A stretch of 15,682 nt of DNA, from the NCBI GenBank assembly GCA_964572475.1, contig CAZNEZ010000050.1, positions 1-15,682 of the forward strand, written 5' to 3'. Made by a program: the position numbers and the translations under genes. This document shows positions 14,172-15,682 of the stretch, piece by piece. Numbering within the stretch: the first letter of the stretch is position 1; every line of letters begins with the position of its first letter. Under the pieces are notes generated by a model. It saw only the letters and a list, made by a program, of their open reading frames with translations, was not told where the DNA came from and ran no database searches. The stretch is from CAZNEZ01 sp964572475 (lineage in GTDB: Bacteria; Bacillota; Clostridia; Lachnospirales; Lachnospiraceae).

Positions 14172-15126
14172 CAACCCTAATCATATAGATGCTAATACTA
14201 ATATATATGGTATTAAGAATATTAATATTCTTAATGACTACCTTAGATTTCGGTTTGGATGTAAGGTTTACAAATTATCACTTAATGGTGGTATGACCTG
14301 TCCCAATCGTGATGGTACTCTTGAAACTCGTGGCTGTATCTTCTGTAGTCGCGGTGGTTCAGGTGATTTTGCTTCTTCTGATTCCTTATCTATTCGTGAA
14401 CAGATTGCAGAGGCAAAAAAACGTGTATCTTCAAAGATAAGTAATGGCAAATACATTGCATATTTTCAAGCTTATACTAATACATATGCGTCAGTTGATT
14501 ATCTAAGGAATATCTTTACTGAAGCTATTCTGGAAGAGGATATTGTTGCTCTGTCTATTGGTACAAGACCTGATTGTCTAGGAGACGACATTCTGAAGCT
14601 GCTAGTCGAACTTAATCAGATTAAGCCTGTTTTTATTGAACTTGGACTTCAATCGATACATGAACAAACCGCATTGTTTATAAGACGAGGATATGATTTG
14701 CCCGTATTTAAAAATGCTGTTAATAAACTATCTCTTCGTAATATTGAGACTATTGTTCATGTTATTATAGGTCTTCCAGGTGAAACCATTGGAGATATAC
14801 TTGAAACTATAGATTATCTTAATACTCTTCCAATAAAAGGTGTTAAGCTTCAACTTCTACATATACTTAAGGATACAGATCTGGCTGACTACTACTCTCT
14901 GCATCCATTTCACATTCTTACTTTGGAAGAATATACGGATATCCTAATACAATGTATTAGTCACCTTCGTCAAGACATTGTCATTCACAGAATGACTGGC
15001 GATGGTCCCAAATCTCTTTTAATAGAGCCTGAATGGAGTGCTAACAAACGACATGTACTAAATTATATTAATATGCGTTTAAAAAGCGAAAATGTAATAC
15101 AAGGAGGTTTTTACATATGCCAGTAG
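14146..15126 (+). CDS. TIGR01212-family radical SAM protein (YhcC-like)
   Basis: 326 residues from the ATG at 14146, which overlaps the end of the malic enzyme gene by 26 bp. GGA lies 8 nt before it. Two other starts are possible: TTG at 14143 and ATG at 14152. Homology in the family begins only near YGIKNINILNDYL (about residue 21), so the first 20 residues are uncertain. The iron-sulphur cysteines are C52, C64 and C67 in CPNRDGTLETRGCIFC; this wide spacing (11 then 2 residues) is characteristic of the family. GGSGDF follows, then a TIM-barrel-like body with IETIVHVIIGLPGE. It is expected to bind a [4Fe-4S] cluster and S-adenosylmethionine. The substrate is not established; the Elp3-like layout suggests RNA or protein modification. 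Confidence 0.9.
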   Translation: MLMEQTYNNNPNHIDANTNIYGIKNINILNDYLRFRFGCKVYKLSLNGGMTCPNRDGTLETRGCIFCSRGGSGDFASSDSLSIREQIAEAKKRVSSKISNGKYIAYFQAYTNTYASVDYLRNIFTEAILEEDIVALSIGTRPDCLGDDILKLLVELNQIKPVFIELGLQSIHEQTALFIRRGYDLPVFKNAVNKLSLRNIETIVHVIIGLPGETIGDILETIDYLNTLPIKGVKLQLLHILKDTDLADYYSLHPFHILTLEEYTDILIQCISHLRQDIVIHRMTGDGPKSLLIEPEWSANKRHVLNYINMRLKSENVIQGGFYICQ

Positions 15127-15635
15127 AACCACTAACCCTATATAAATTAATGGTTTTATATATGCTTAACAGAGTCAACTTTCCATTAACTAATACACAG
15201 ATTTCAGGATTTTTCTTAGAAAAAGAATATACCTCATATTTTGTATTCCAGCAAGTTATCTCTGAATTGCTTGATACTAATCTTATAACTTCTGAAACCC
15301 TGCGTAACACATCATATTACACTATTACAAAAGATGGATGTGAGACAGTAAAGCTTTTTACTAACAAGATTCCTGTTGCTGTTGTAGATGATATTGATAT
15401 ATTTATGGAAGATAATAAATATCAACTTCGCAACGAATCTGGTACAACAGCTGATTACTACAAGTCAACCAATCAGGATTATATTGTTAGGTGTCAGGTA
15501 AAAGAAGGTGATTCTATTCTTATCGACATTAATGTGTCTGTGCCTTCTGCCGAAGAAGCCGATATTATGTGTAACAATTGGGGTAATGCCAGTACTGATG
15601 TATATCAGTATATTATGAAGAATCTGCTTAATTAG
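15117..15635 (+). CDS. DUF4364 family protein
   Basis: 172 residues, the usual family length. The N-terminal 80 residues look like a winged-helix domain (helices in TLYKLMVLYMLNRV and NTQISGFFLEKE, then LDTNLITSE and the wing-like SYYTITKDG), so a regulatory DNA-binding role is possible. The C-terminal half is a mixed alpha/beta domain of unknown role. DUF4364 is found mostly in Clostridia and no function is established. The ATG at 15117 has AAGGAGG about 9 nt upstream and overlaps the radical SAM stop by 10 bp, so the two are cotranscribed. It is the last gene of the operon. Confidence 0.9.
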   Translation: MPVEPLTLYKLMVLYMLNRVNFPLTNTQISGFFLEKEYTSYFVFQQVISELLDTNLITSETLRNTSYYTITKDGCETVKLFTNKIPVAVVDDIDIFMEDNKYQLRNESGTTADYYKSTNQDYIVRCQVKEGDSILIDINVSVPSAEEADIMCNNWGNASTDVYQYIMKNLLN

Positions 15636-15638
15636 TGT

Positions 15639-15674
15639 CTGCTGATTAAGCCTCTTTTGGGCTTAATTCAGCAG
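15639..15674 (+). terminator. Hairpin after DUF4364, likely operon terminator
   Basis: CTGCTGATTAAGCC (15639-15652) pairs with GGCTTAATTCAGCAG (15660-15674) with a single bulged base and a small loop, 4 nt past the stop codon. The sequence after it (TATTAAAC) has few T residues before the window ends, so classical termination cannot be confirmed. Confidence 0.55.
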
Positions 15675-15682
15675 TATTAAAC

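Overview
This is an AT-rich window with strong Shine-Dalgarno sites, C+ type L31, a VPKTG sortase signal and a DUF4364 gene. Its gene content (rho, rpmE, DUF1385, prmC and prfA in a row) and protein character fit a gut-type Clostridia, most likely Lachnospiraceae. The genus cannot be fixed from the sequence alone.

Layout. Positions 1-12783 are transcribed leftwards (minus strand) and 12999-15635 rightwards, from a divergent intergenic region at about 12784-12998. Reading minus-strand genes from right to left: rho (termination factor); rpmE behind its own clear promoter; two tandem hairpin terminators each followed by a copy of a 34-bp repeat; then DUF1385 membrane protein - prmC (4-nt overlap) - prfA (37-nt gap), closed by a strong terminator. 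prmC methylates the GGQ glutamine of the release factor encoded next to it, so this is the conserved core of the window.

Positions 1-7545 look accessory: a nucleoside phosphorylase, and directly behind it a decayed ANT(6)/aadE streptomycin adenylyltransferase with an internal deletion and in-frame stops; a 784-residue sortase-anchored surface protein with DUF6273-like and Ig-like modules; a histidine phosphatase; a roughly 730-bp non-coding stretch holding a GC-rich, multi-hairpin segment that could be an unrecognised structured RNA; and the 5' part of a multi-PAS membrane sensor histidine kinase that runs off the left edge.

On the plus strand a malic enzyme, a TIGR01212-type radical SAM protein and a DUF4364 protein overlap end to start and form one operon. 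A perfect 8+8 inverted repeat sits over the -35 region of the malic enzyme promoter.

The points most worth a second look are the structured-RNA candidate (2209-2337), the terminator-plus-repeat doublet (10889-11036), the dead aadE, and the mosaic surface protein with short tandem repeats in its leader.
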